Origin: Candidatus Calditenuaceae archaeon
GTDB lineage: Archaea; Thermoproteota; Nitrososphaeria_A; Caldarchaeales; Calditenuaceae
NCBI GenBank assembly: GCA_025058175.1
Contig: JANXED010000003.1
Location: 31,184-95,183 of the forward strand
Length of the DNA stretch: 64,000 nt
Direction: 5' to 3'
How positions within the stretch are numbered: the first letter of the stretch is position 1; each line of letters begins with the position of its first letter. Positions 1 to 7,549 of this stretch are shown here, in pieces. Position numbers and translations under genes: made by a program. The notes under the pieces were generated by a model. It searched no databases and was not told the origin of the DNA. It saw nothing but the letters and a program-made list of their open reading frames with translations.

Positions 1-440
1 ATTGTGGGCGGCACGCTGAGCACGAACCTCACGTCCTCGGGCTTCAGGGCCTGGGGCAGGTCCTGCTTGTTAGCCGCGACGACAATCGGCAGCTTCCCGA
101 ACTGGGCACGGGCCCTCTTGAACTCCTCGACCGAGGCTGAAATGGACTCGGAGTCGCTCGAGTCGACCATGAAGATAACGCCGTGGGCTCCGACCGAGAG
201 CACCCTCCACATGAAGGAGAACCTTGGCTGTCCGGGGCTTCCGAACAGCCTCACCACGTACCCGTCCCCTATGTTGACCATCCCGAAGTCCATCCCCACA
301 GTCGTCTTCTCCTTCTTCCTCCTCTCCTCGGGGGAAGTTACCTCAACGTCCGTCGTCATGCTCAGTCCGGCCAAGGTCTTGATGAATGTGGTCTTCCCTG
401 CGTTGAAGGGTCCCACGATGAGGACCTTGATGCTCCTCAT
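1..440 (-). CDS. small Ras/Arf-like GTPase (COG2229/MglA-like), partial
   Basis: The gene starts at an ATG (438-440) and runs off the left edge, so only about 146 N-terminal residues are visible. The G1 P-loop GPFNAGKTT lies near residues 10-18, a Thr-rich switch I (KTTVGMDFG) follows, and the G4 motif NKQD sits near residue 126. The G3 motif reads FGSPGQPRF, so the usual Asp of DxxG is Ser. This is the pattern of prokaryotic GTPases related to MglA, Arf and SRbeta. It begins 4 bp after a roadblock gene and is the last visible gene of a three-gene minus-strand operon. Roadblock proteins are the usual GAP or partner subunits of such GTPases, so a membrane-recruited switch is likely. The process it controls cannot be read from the sequence. 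Confidence 0.88.
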   Translation of the reverse strand, partial: MRSIKVLIVGPFNAGKTTFIKTLAGLSMTTDVEVTSPEERRKKEKTTVGMDFGMVNIGDGYVVRLFGSPGQPRFSFMWRVLSVGAHGVIFMVDSSDSESISASVEEFKRARAQFGKLPIVVAANKQDLPQALKPEDVRFVLSVPPT

Positions 441-444
441 GACC

Positions 445-810
445 TCATTCCTTGAAGTAAACCGAGAGCAGCATGTTGATGAAGCCGAGGTTCGGGTTGG
501 ACTTCGTTATCGCGACGACTACGTCGCCCCTATAGGGCATCGCGAAGACGTACCTCCGGTCCGTCAGCTCGACGTAGATCCTCTTGTAGTCCCCGAGCTC
601 GAGCATCTCCAGCACCGACCTGATCACTCCCGAGACAGCCGAGATCGCGGCGGCGAGGTAGTCGGGGCTTAGCGAGATCGAGTTGGCGTGGGCGACCGGC
701 GTGCCATCAGGCTTAGCTACCAAGAGTACTTCTATCGCTCCCCTGCTGACCCTAAGGACCTCCTCCAGGTAGACCTTGAGGGAGTCTGGGTCGTAGTGGA
801 ACCCGCACAA
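445..810 (-). CDS. roadblock/LC7 domain protein, soluble
   Basis: This 121-residue protein has the compact alpha-beta-beta-alpha pattern of roadblock/LC7 (MglB-like) proteins. An amphipathic N-terminal helix is followed by VLLVAKPDGTPVAHANS, a helix with SPDYLAAAISAV, then the strands YVFAMPYRGDVVVAI. Length matches a stand-alone roadblock domain. It lies 3 bp downstream of a membrane-anchored roadblock gene and 4 bp upstream of the GTPase, so the three are almost certainly co-transcribed and co-translated. In bacteria MglB homodimers act as GAPs for MglA. Here a heterodimer with the neighbouring roadblock protein is possible. The function is inferred from fold and neighbourhood. Confidence 0.82.
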   Translation of the reverse strand: MCGFHYDPDSLKVYLEEVLRVSRGAIEVLLVAKPDGTPVAHANSISLSPDYLAAAISAVSGVIRSVLEMLELGDYKRIYVELTDRRYVFAMPYRGDVVVAITKSNPNLGFINMLLSVYFKE

Positions 811-813
811 CGC

Positions 814-1461
814 TCACCTGACCTCCAGCATCCGCGCGAGCACGACCCTGATCTGCTCCGTTATCCTCCGCAGTTCTTCCGCACCGACCGGGCGGCCCGT
901 CCTGAAGTGGGCGTAGACCTCCCTCTCGTCGACGGTCGCGACCTTCACCACCCCCTCAACGCCTCCGTCGAAGACCGCGAAGGACTTGGCGCGGTCGTTG
1001 GCCATCATTATGACCGAGAACGCCTCCGCGAGCAGAGCAGCGAGCCTCTCCGGGTCATCTTCGCCCTCGTGGTCGATCACGTGACCGGCTGAGTCGAAGA
1101 GGAGGACCGACTTGAGGTTGAAGGTCCTGAGGAGGTCCTTCAGGTCCGAGATCTCCCCGACCACTATAACCTCAGGCTGCGGAGGTTGCTCTGGTGGAGG
1201 CGGTGGGGGCGGGACGGGGGCGGTCTGGACCGTTTGCTGCGGCGTCTCGGGCTCCGCGGGAACTTCGGACTGCGGCCGCGCGGTCGCCTTCTCCTCCTCC
1301 GGTTGGACGGGTTTGATCGTGATCTGGAGCGCCTCCCTCATGAGCTTCAACTCCGTGGTGATCCTCCTCAGGCCCGAGATCACCGTGAGCAGAACGACTA
1401 TCACGGCTACCGCGATTACGGCCGACCAGACCAGTCCCATCATCTCAGCGACTTCCTGCAA
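814..1461 (-). CDS. membrane-anchored roadblock/LC7 protein with proline-rich linker
   Basis: This 215-residue protein has one N-terminal membrane segment (about residues 9-29, LVWSAVIAVAVIVVLLTVIS), a charged helix, and a Pro/Glu/Gln-rich linker with a run of seven prolines (about residues 55-98). A C-terminal roadblock-like domain follows (about 100-215, with LKSVLLFDSAGHVIDHEG and FAVFDGGVEGVVKVATV). It heads the operon with the soluble roadblock and the GTPase. The most direct reading is a membrane tether that brings the GTPase switch to the cytoplasmic face. A second Met at residue 7 or 8 is a possible alternative start. A TATA-like GTATAAG lies about 50 bp upstream. Confidence 0.78.
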   Translation of the reverse strand: MQEVAEMMGLVWSAVIAVAVIVVLLTVISGLRRITTELKLMREALQITIKPVQPEEEKATARPQSEVPAEPETPQQTVQTAPVPPPPPPPEQPPQPEVIVVGEISDLKDLLRTFNLKSVLLFDSAGHVIDHEGEDDPERLAALLAEAFSVIMMANDRAKSFAVFDGGVEGVVKVATVDEREVYAHFRTGRPVGAEELRRITEQIRVVLARMLEVR

Positions 1462-1510
1462 CGCTCGGACTCCACCGAGACTCCCCGTAATTCCCCCTCA
1501 AAAAACGTTC

Positions 1511-1517
1511 TTATACG
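1511..1517 (-). promoter_or_regulatory. TATA-like box for the roadblock/GTPase operon
   Basis: On the minus strand the sequence reads GTATAAG in an A/T-rich patch, about 50 bp before the ATG of the membrane roadblock gene and after the stop of the small zinc-protein gene. Spacing implies a short 5' leader of about 20-25 nt. Confidence 0.45.
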
Positions 1518-1550
1518 GAGAGCGGGAGACCGTGCGGCGCGCTCCGCAGG

Positions 1551-1763
1551 TCAGACCCCGGCCATACTCCGGATTGACGCGGAACCCCGGACCCCCGTGG
1601 AGATCAGGACGACCGCCCTCTCCGGGAGGACGCGCCTCATGTAACAGACCTTGCAGACGGTCCTCGATCCGGTGAAGACCGCGCATCTATTGCAGACCAT
1701 CCGGGAGCAGATGGCGCACTTCCTGACCGCGAAGTTGTCCGGGTGGTAGTAGCACCTGTACAT
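1551..1763 (-). CDS. mini B-box-like zinc-finger protein, 70 aa
   Basis: This small ORF starts at ATG 1763. Its first 42 residues carry a Cys/His array resembling a B-box: CYYHPDNFAVRKCAIC, then CNRCAVF, and finally VCKVCY. Eukaryotic B-boxes bind two zinc ions with similar spacing, and comparable mini-proteins or N-terminal modules occur in archaea beside membrane domains. The C-terminal 28 residues are hydrophobic and basic (RRVLPERAVVLISTGVRG) with no clear domain. It lies between the sugar dehydrogenase and the roadblock operon on the same strand. The zinc-binding call rests on the Cys/His spacing; the role is unknown. Confidence 0.6.
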   Translation of the reverse strand: MYRCYYHPDNFAVRKCAICSRMVCNRCAVFTGSRTVCKVCYMRRVLPERAVVLISTGVRGSASIRSMAGV

Positions 1764-1896
1764 GATCGCGTGGTCCTCGGCGGCGCCGGCCACTTTCGCC
1801 CCGAGCACGGGTCGTCGACGCCTCCAGGGCGATATTTCACGGTGCCCGCGGGAAGGGCGACGGGAATCCGGGCGTAATGCCCTTATGCTCTCGTGG

Positions 1897-3045
1897 TCAT
1901 CGTCTCGGCACAATCCTGACCACTCGGTCGTCGCCGGGCCTCGGTCTGCCGCGGCCGTCCCGGTTGCTGGTGAGGAGGTAGACGGAGCCGTCGGGTCCTT
2001 GTACCACATCCCTGAGCCTGCCCAGAGCTCCCCGAAGGAGGACCTCATGGGATGCGGCCGACTGCTCCTCGGCGTCCAACGCGACGGCGTGCAGCGCTTC
2101 TCCCCTAAGCGCAGCGAAGAGCAGCCTGCCCTCGAGTGCCTCGAGCTCCGACCCTGAGCAGAACGCGCAGCCGGAGGGCGCCCAAGTCGCGTCGCCGCTC
2201 TCCAGGACCGGGTCCACGAACCTCGGGTCGCGTCCAACGCCGATCACGTGGGGCCACCCGTAGTTGCCTCCAGGGACGATCAGGTTGAGCTCGTCGTGCG
2301 CGAACCTCCCGAACTCGCCGGTGGGTCCGTGTTCGGTCGCGAAGAGCCTCCCGCGCTTTGGGCTCCAAGCGATCCCCTGGGGATTCCTGTGGCCGTAGCT
2401 GTAGACGATCGACCCTCGGAACGGGTTGTCGGACGGTGCGGAGCCGTCGGGCCTGAACCTCAGGACTTTCCCAGCCAGCGAGTCCAACCTCTGGGAGAGC
2501 TCGGGCCTCGCGGCGTCCCCCGTCGTCGCGTAGACGTTCCCGTCTAGCCCGACCTTCACCCTGCCGCCGTTGTGGATCGATGCGGCCTCGATCCCTGAGA
2601 CTAGGACGACGTGGTCCCCGAGCGAGAGGTCGTCGAAGAGCAGGACCGAGTTCGTCAGGCGCTGGCCGGCGTACGAGGTCCTGTATACCAAAAGCCTCGG
2701 ACCCCTTCCGAGCAGGCTGCACCCGAGGAGCCCTCCTTCTCCGACGTGGGCGACGTCAACTGTCCCGAGGAGCTCTGCCCTGCCGGAGCTAAGGTCCAGC
2801 AGCCTAACCCTTCCAGGCCTCTCGGTCACGACCGCCTCGTCTCCGCTGAGGAACGCGATCGACCATGGTATCTCGAGGCCTTCAGCGACCGTCTCGACGT
2901 CGAAGTCCGCGCGTCCTCGCCCCTCGGGGGCCGCGACGGGCGTCGTCAAGGCCCTGAGCCCGAAGTAAGTAGCTCCTGCTAACAGGGCGGCACCTGCACC
3001 GACCAGGAAACTCCTCCTGCTCAACCTACTGAGCGCTCCGCTCAC
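1897..3045 (-). CDS. Tat-exported PQQ-dependent aldose sugar dehydrogenase-like protein
   Basis: With a GTG start at 3045 the product is 382 residues. The N-terminus LSRRSFLVGAGAALLAGA is a twin-arginine signal. The mature part is a six-bladed propeller of the soluble glucose/aldose dehydrogenase family (Pfam GSDH), with VAEGLEIPWSIAFLSGD, GGLLGCSL, SIHNGGRVKVGLDGNVYATTGD and SYGHRNPQGIAW, then the ATEHGPTGE loop and a GGNYGWPHV motif. Family members oxidise aldoses outside the cell with PQQ and pass electrons to the respiratory chain. The gene is monocistronic, convergent with nothing, and no PQQ biosynthesis genes are visible here. The reading frame stays open further upstream to 3243 but that part is low-complexity Arg/Gly, so the start just before the Tat signal is preferred. 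Confidence 0.85.
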   Translation of the reverse strand: MSGALSRLSRRSFLVGAGAALLAGATYFGLRALTTPVAAPEGRGRADFDVETVAEGLEIPWSIAFLSGDEAVVTERPGRVRLLDLSSGRAELLGTVDVAHVGEGGLLGCSLLGRGPRLLVYRTSYAGQRLTNSVLLFDDLSLGDHVVLVSGIEAASIHNGGRVKVGLDGNVYATTGDAARPELSQRLDSLAGKVLRFRPDGSAPSDNPFRGSIVYSYGHRNPQGIAWSPKRGRLFATEHGPTGEFGRFAHDELNLIVPGGNYGWPHVIGVGRDPRFVDPVLESGDATWAPSGCAFCSGSELEALEGRLLFAALRGEALHAVALDAEEQSAASHEVLLRGALGRLRDVVQGPDGSVYLLTSNRDGRGRPRPGDDRVVRIVPRR

Positions 3046-3383
3046 CTCCCTCCGCTCCAAGCTCCTCAGGCCTAGATTTGGGCGATTCCTCACGACGCGG
3101 ACCAGGTCACCGGACGTTGAAGACAGACCTCGCGGCCCACTTGAGCTCCAAAGCCCTCTTCTCGCTGGGGGCGGCCACGGCGTACCGCCTCCTCGCCCCT
3201 TCGCGCCTCGGCGTGAACTCGATCGGCACGCCGCGCCCCTCATCCATTTGCACTAGACCGTCCCGAGCTCCGAAGTCAGGGAGAGCGTCCGTCTTCAGCG
3301 GTCGATGACCCAGGTCACCCTCTCGTCTCCGGACCCGGCCAGGCCTCATCGCCCCTAGATCGAGACGAGCGTCGTGAAGGTCG
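3046..3383. other. intergenic stretch, possible short unknown ORF
   Basis: About 340 bp separate the sugar dehydrogenase start from tRNA-Glu. A minus-strand frame (3107-3349, up to 80 codons) ends in a basic segment (RRRYAVAAPSEKRALELKWA), but it has no recognisable domain. The opposite strand is also open, so coding status cannot be decided. No RNA gene or repeat was recognised. Confidence 0.25.
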
Positions 3384-3461
3384 TGGTGCCCCGGCCGGGA
3401 TTTGAACCCGGGTCCCCGGCTCGAAAGGCCGGTATACTTGACCTGGCTATACGACCGGGGC
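3384..3461 (-). tRNA. tRNA-Glu (UUC)
   Basis: The minus strand folds as a cloverleaf. Acceptor GCCCCGG pairs with CCGGGGC, the anticodon arm is CCGGC-CTTTCGA-GCCGG giving anticodon TTC, the T-arm has GGTTCAAATC, and the discriminator A is followed by an encoded CCA. There is no intron. A TATA-like CCTTTTTAGAA (3484-3494, minus strand) sits about 24 bp upstream. Confidence 0.95.
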
Positions 3462-3483
3462 CTCTGCAGCTAACCACTGCGCG

Positions 3484-3503
3484 TTCTAAAAAGGATTTTA
3501 ACC
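3484..3503. promoter_or_regulatory. divergent promoter pair for tRNA-Glu and P5C dehydrogenase
   Basis: Two TATA-like elements overlap here. One reads CTTTTTAGAA on the minus strand, about 24 bp before the tRNA-Glu 5' end. The other reads GGATTTTAACC on the plus strand, about 25 bp before the ATG at 3524. The spacing suits a leaderless mRNA for the dehydrogenase. Confidence 0.5.
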
Positions 3504-3523
3504 GCGCCGGAGAATTATGCCCG

Positions 3524-5101
3524 ATGTCCGGTCAGCAGAAGATCACCTACGTGACCCTCTTCGCGGACCCGACGATCCACCCGAACTTCGAGAACGCGCT
3601 GAAGGAGGTGGAGAGGAAGTACCTGGGGAGGAGCTACCCGCTGTACATCGGCGAGGAGGAGGTCTGGACCGGCGAGGAGTTCGAGGACCGGAGCCCAATA
3701 GACACGAGCTTACTGGTTGCGAGGTTCCAGAGGGCGAAGAGGGAGCACATCGCGAAGGCGATCGACGTCGCAGACAGGTCCTTCGAGGGCTGGTCCGAGC
3801 TTGACTGGAGGGAGAGGGTCAAAGTGATGGAGAGGGCGGCGCAGCTGATCGACGAGAGGAAGTTCGAGATAGCCGCGGTGATCACCTACGAGGTCGGGAA
3901 GAACAGGCTCGAGGCGCTGGCGGAGTGCTGGGAGGCGATCGACGCGATCAGGTACTACTGCAGGGTGATGGAGGAGAACAACGGATACCAGAGGGACTTG
4001 GGGCCCGGAGCTCCGGGTGAGGTCTGTAAGATGGTCGCGAGACCCTATGGCGCCTGGGTCGTGATATCTCCGTTCAACTTCCCGTTCATGCTCGCGAACG
4101 GAATGATCCTCGGCGCCCTCATCACGGGTAACACGGTCGTCTTCAAGCCGACCAGTGAGGCCCCGCTCGCAGGACTCCTCCTCTACAGGGTCTTCAGGGA
4201 CGCAGGAGTTCCGCCCGGAGCGATCAACTTCCTGACAGGGCCCGGAGACGTCTTCGAGGAGGAAGTGACGACGAACCCGAAGGTCGCGGGGATAGCCTTC
4301 ACCGGGTCGAAGGAGGTCGGGATGAGGCTCTACAGGAGGTTCCTCACCAGCCAGCCCTACCCCAAGCCGATCATCCTCGAGATGGGGAGCAAGAACCCGA
4401 CGATCGTGACCGAGAAGGCGGACATCGGGAAGGCCGTGACAGGCGTGATTAGGGCCGCGTTCGGGTACGGAGGCCAGAAGTGCTCCGCGACCTCGAGGCT
4501 CTACGTCCACGAGCGGATCTACGAGCGGTTCCTAGAGGAGCTCGTGAGGGAGACGTCGAAGCTGAGGGTCGGGGACCCGAGGGAAAAGGAGACCTTCATG
4601 GGCCCGGTGATCAACAGGAGGGCCGTCGAGAACTTCAGGGCCTACGTCGAGGAGGCGAAAAGGGCGGGGGGCCAGGTCCTCTACGGGGGCGAGGCGCTTG
4701 GAGGGGAGCCTTACGACAGGGGCTTCTACGTCCAGCCGACGATCATCGCTGACCTCCCGCGCGGCCACAGGCTCTGGAAGGAAGAGCTCTTCCTCCCGAT
4801 CCTGCTGGTGGCGAAGTTCAGGGCCCTCGACGAGGCGATAAGCGCCGCAAACGACACCGAATATGGCCTCACCGCGGGCATCTTCTCAGAGGACAAGTCC
4901 GAGGTCGAGAGGTTCTTCTCGAAGATACAGTTCGGCGTCTGCTACGCAAACAGGCGGGGCGGGTCGACGACTGGCGCTTGGCCTGGAGCCCAGACCTTCG
5001 TCGGGTGGAAGGCGAGCGGGGCGACCGGGAAGGGCGTCGGAGGGCCCCACTACCTGCTGACGTTCCTCAGGGAGCAGTCGAGGACGGTCGTCGTCGAGTG
5101 A
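3524..5101 (+). CDS. pruA: 1-pyrroline-5-carboxylate dehydrogenase
   Basis: This 525-residue NAD(P)-dependent aldehyde dehydrogenase oxidises glutamate semialdehyde/P5C to glutamate, the last step of proline (and ornithine) breakdown. The family core is clear: ISPFNFPFML and VVFKPTSEAP in the cofactor domain, the general-base Glu near residue 286 in LEMGSKNP, and the catalytic Cys near residue 320 in GYGGQKCSATS. The C-terminal GGSTTGAWPGAQTFVGWKASG is typical of P5CDH and separates it from other ALDHs. The ATG at 3524 is chosen because a TATA-like box lies about 25 bp upstream and the open frame before it is antisense to tRNA-Glu. No proline dehydrogenase is adjacent. Confidence 0.93.
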   Translation: MSGQQKITYVTLFADPTIHPNFENALKEVERKYLGRSYPLYIGEEEVWTGEEFEDRSPIDTSLLVARFQRAKREHIAKAIDVADRSFEGWSELDWRERVKVMERAAQLIDERKFEIAAVITYEVGKNRLEALAECWEAIDAIRYYCRVMEENNGYQRDLGPGAPGEVCKMVARPYGAWVVISPFNFPFMLANGMILGALITGNTVVFKPTSEAPLAGLLLYRVFRDAGVPPGAINFLTGPGDVFEEEVTTNPKVAGIAFTGSKEVGMRLYRRFLTSQPYPKPIILEMGSKNPTIVTEKADIGKAVTGVIRAAFGYGGQKCSATSRLYVHERIYERFLEELVRETSKLRVGDPREKETFMGPVINRRAVENFRAYVEEAKRAGGQVLYGGEALGGEPYDRGFYVQPTIIADLPRGHRLWKEELFLPILLVAKFRALDEAISAANDTEYGLTAGIFSEDKSEVERFFSKIQFGVCYANRRGGSTTGAWPGAQTFVGWKASGATGKGVGGPHYLLTFLREQSRTVVVE

Positions 5102-5414
5102 CCGAACCCGACGTATGACGTTTCTCGTCGACTCCGCGAGAGCGGTTCTCTGACCGCTTCCACGTCATTTGATCCCGTCAAATCAGCGACGGCTTAGTAG
5201 ATGTTGCTGGCGAGGGCGAGGTCTCCGAGGCTCATGATTCGATCGAGTGAAGGGGGATCAGGGGGACGGCATCCGGCTGGTTACCGGCATGAGGGGCCGT
5301 GCGACGTCTTAGGGCTTCGCGTGTTGACCCATGGACGTGCACATGTCGGTGCGGTCGCGATGCCGCGAGCCTCCGGCTCGGTGCTCCGTCGAGTTTTTAC
5401 ACTCGCCTCCGCGG
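5102..5414. other. intergenic stretch with two hairpins
   Basis: About 310 bp follow the P5C dehydrogenase. Two perfect short inverted repeats lie just after the stop: AGCGGT-TCTCTG-ACCGCT (5141-5158) and ATTTGA-TCCCG-TCAAAT (5167-5183). They may end or stabilise the upstream transcript; neither has a convincing U-tract. The rest shows no RNA gene or convincing ORF. A T-rich GTTTTTACAC (about 5392-5401) precedes the next gene. Confidence 0.35.
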
Positions 5415-6056
5415 TTGATCGAGGAGTTGCGGGGAAAGCGCGAGCTCGAGAGGGAGGTCCTGAGGAGGGCCTCGGGGTGGCTCGTCGAGGCGATGGTCAG
5501 GAGGAGGGTCTCGCCGTTCGCCCTGACCTACTCGGCGTTAGGGCTCGCGGCCCTCGCGGCCTCGATGTTCGCGCTCCACAGGGCGTGGGCCTGGTTCGTG
5601 CCGCTCGGAGGGCTAGTGTACCTAGCGTCGGGGCTATTGGACGCGTTAGACGGCGAGGTCGCGAGGAGGGAAGGGAGGGTCACCGCGAGGGGTGCCTTCG
5701 AGGACTCGGTGCTCGACAAGTTCGGGGAGGCCGCGGTCTCGGTCGGGCTGCTGATGGGGCCTGCAGGCGGGCTCGAGGTCCTGCTCTTCGCGACCGGGTC
5801 GCTGCTCGTCAGCTACGCTAGGGCCCGCGCCGAGTCACTAGGAGTGGAGCTGGCAGGCATCGGGGTCGCGGAGAGGGCGGAGCGAACGGTCGGCCTCGTC
5901 GTGGGGACGCTGACATACCCACTCTGGGAACACGTGCTGAACCTCGCCCTCGCGGCCGTCGGGGTAGCGGCCTACGCTACGGCGGTTCAGAGGTTCGTCG
6001 TCGCGTCGAGGGCCCTCGCTGGGCGGGGCGATCCGTCACCCGGTGGGCGCCGATAG
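5415..6056 (+). CDS. CDP-alcohol phosphatidyltransferase family membrane enzyme
   Basis: The product carries the full family signature D-x2-D-G-x2-A-R-x8-G-x3-D-x3-D (DALDGEVARREG then GAFEDSVLDKFGE) on the cytoplasmic face of a multi-helix membrane protein. About six hydrophobic segments are visible. Archaeal members join a CDP-archaeol headgroup donor to inositol-phosphate, glycerol-phosphate or serine in ether-lipid synthesis; archaetidylinositol-phosphate synthase is a plausible specific role. The TTG at 5415 (213 residues) is preferred because homologues begin with the short amphipathic helix LIEELRGKRELERE. An ATG at 5331 would add 28 residues of unlikely sequence. Its 3' end overlaps hisC tail-to-tail by 21 bp. 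Confidence 0.85.
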   Translation: MIEELRGKRELEREVLRRASGWLVEAMVRRRVSPFALTYSALGLAALAASMFALHRAWAWFVPLGGLVYLASGLLDALDGEVARREGRVTARGAFEDSVLDKFGEAAVSVGLLMGPAGGLEVLLFATGSLLVSYARARAESLGVELAGIGVAERAERTVGLVVGTLTYPLWEHVLNLALAAVGVAAYATAVQRFVVASRALAGRGDPSPGGRR

Positions 6057-7133
6057 GGCCTCCTTGAACGCGCGGATGAACCGGTCGTTCTCCCGCCTCG
6101 AGCAGACCGTGACCCTGACGCAGCCGCTCAGGTAAGGGTTCCCCTCGAAGCTCCTCACGACGATCCCCTTCCTGAGGAGCGACCTCTTCACCTCGGAAGC
6201 GTCGCGGTCGAGGAGCCTGATCAGGAGGAAGTTCGCGGATGACGGGTAGACGAGGACTCCGTCGAGCCTCGAGAGTTCCGACCTCAGCCTCTCCCTCTCC
6301 CTCACGATCCTCTCCACGTCCCTCCTCACGTAGCCGTGGCTCTTGAGCGCGATCGCCCCGCACCTCGCGTTGACCGACCCTATGCTGTTGGGGGGCCTGG
6401 CCTTGTTCAGCTCCCTCACGACAGACCCGTTCGCGACCAGGTAGCCTATCCTGATCCCCGCCAACCCGAAGGCCTTCGAGAGTGTCCTGATCACGCAGAG
6501 GTTCTCGTGCCTCGAGAGGAGCCTCACCACGGTCCTCCCGGAGAACTCGTGATAGGCCTCGTCGACGACGACCAGCGCCTCCGTCTCGCGGCAGACCCTC
6601 TCGATCGTGCCCTCCTCGAGCCCGTTCCCGGTCGGGTTGTTGGGGTCGCAGAGCCAGACGACGGATGTGCTCCGGTCACAGGCCCTCAGGAGGGAGTCGA
6701 CGTCCTCGATGAAGCCCTCGAGCCTCGCGACGCCCCTGAACTCGGCGCCTTGGAGCTCGGTCGCGACCCTGAAGTATGAGTAGGTCGGGACTGGAGAGGC
6801 CGCGCTCCTCCCCTTCGCGAGGAAGGCCCTCGAGACGATGTCGATCGCCTCGTCGGCGCCGTTCGTCGGGACGATCAGCTCCGGGTCCCACCCCACGTAC
6901 TCCGCCATCGCCTCCCTCAGCTCCCTGTAGCTCGTGTCAGGGTACTGGTTGACCTCGATCCGATCCAGCTCCGACCTCAACGCCCTCATCACCGCCGACG
7001 GTCTGTAGGGAGATACGTTCGTGTCCATCCTCACCACGTCCTCCGGCCTGAGACCGAAGGTCCTCGCGATCTCCTCGGTCGAGGGCTCCCAAGCGTACGG
7101 CTCGAACCCCGATAGGTCCTCCCGCGGCCTCAC
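6036..7133 (-). CDS. hisC: histidinol-phosphate aminotransferase (class I/II PLP enzyme)
   Basis: The enzyme transaminates imidazole-acetol phosphate with glutamate in histidine synthesis. Visible are MDTNVSPYRPS near the N-terminus, VPTNGADEAIDIV, the substrate loop DPNNPTGNGL, VVVDEAYHEF, and the PLP-lysine motif TLSKAFGLAGIRIGY. A C-terminal Arg region (GCVRVTV) follows. From GTG 7133 the protein is 365 residues and begins VRPREDLSGFEPY, as HisC proteins do. The frame stays open to GTG 7202, but that start almost touches a TATA box (7203-7210). No other his genes are near, so related aminotransferase roles (aromatic amino acids, cobalamin) cannot be excluded. Confidence 0.85.
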   Translation of the reverse strand: MRPREDLSGFEPYAWEPSTEEIARTFGLRPEDVVRMDTNVSPYRPSAVMRALRSELDRIEVNQYPDTSYRELREAMAEYVGWDPELIVPTNGADEAIDIVSRAFLAKGRSAASPVPTYSYFRVATELQGAEFRGVARLEGFIEDVDSLLRACDRSTSVVWLCDPNNPTGNGLEEGTIERVCRETEALVVVDEAYHEFSGRTVVRLLSRHENLCVIRTLSKAFGLAGIRIGYLVANGSVVRELNKARPPNSIGSVNARCGAIALKSHGYVRRDVERIVRERERLRSELSRLDGVLVYPSSANFLLIRLLDRDASEVKRSLLRKGIVVRSFEGNPYLSGCVRVTVCSRRENDRFIRAFKEALSAPTG

Positions 7134-7202
7134 GCGTCCCGAGGCGCTCCGGGAAGTGATAAGCTCAACCGCCGAAGCCGGACGGATCCCGCTTTTCAAC
7201 AC

Positions 7203-7210
7203 TTAAATAC
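7203..7210. promoter_or_regulatory. TATA box TTAAATAC between hisC and eL21
   Basis: ACTTAAATACAC is the only strong TATA-like element between hisC and the eL21 operon. On the plus strand it would place a start of transcription near 7232, just before the proposed CTG start at 7246. On the minus strand (GTATTTAAG) it could serve hisC with a leader. It may work both ways because TTTAAA is nearly symmetric. Confidence 0.55.
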
Positions 7211-7245
7211 ACTGAAGGGACTGGTTCTAAACCGGGTGGAAAGGC

Positions 7246-7539
7246 CTGGCGCGGCATCACGGCTACAGGTACCGGACGAGGACGCTGCTCACGAAGCCGG
7301 TGGGGTCGAGGATGGGGCCTAGGCCCGAGGTCCATTTGGTAGACTACCCCGTGGGCAGCAGAGTCGTGATCGCCTCCGACCCCATGGTCCACAGGTCGCT
7401 GCCGCACAAGAGGTTCCACGGCAAGGTCGGGACCGTCGTAAGAAAGAGAGGTAGGGCCTACGAGGTAGAGGTCTACTTAGGGTCCAAAAGGAAGGTGCTC
7501 TACGTCCTCCCTGACCACCTCAGGCCCCACGCGGGCTAG
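7246..7539 (+). CDS. rpl21e: 50S ribosomal protein eL21 (L21e), probable CTG start
   Basis: The conserved body is unmistakable: GSRVVIASDPMVHRSLPHKRFHGKVGTVVRKRGRAYEV. ATG 7300 would delete the universally conserved N-terminal HGYRYRTRTLLTK segment, which is present in frame from 7255. The only sensible start in that open frame (a TAA at 7228 closes it) is CTG at 7246, giving LARHHGYRYRTRT and 97 residues, the normal family length. GGGTGG lies 5 bp before it and a TATA box about 40 bp before it. The gene heads the conserved archaeal eL21-rpoF-DUF655 operon. Confidence 0.9.
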   Translation: MARHHGYRYRTRTLLTKPVGSRMGPRPEVHLVDYPVGSRVVIASDPMVHRSLPHKRFHGKVGTVVRKRGRAYEVEVYLGSKRKVLYVLPDHLRPHAG

Positions 7540-7549
7540 GTGACCTCCC

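Noticed and set aside
3107..3349. 80-aa minus-strand ORF before tRNA-Glu
   Set aside because: No recognisable domain, both strands open, no promoter or RBS; left as undecided intergenic sequence.
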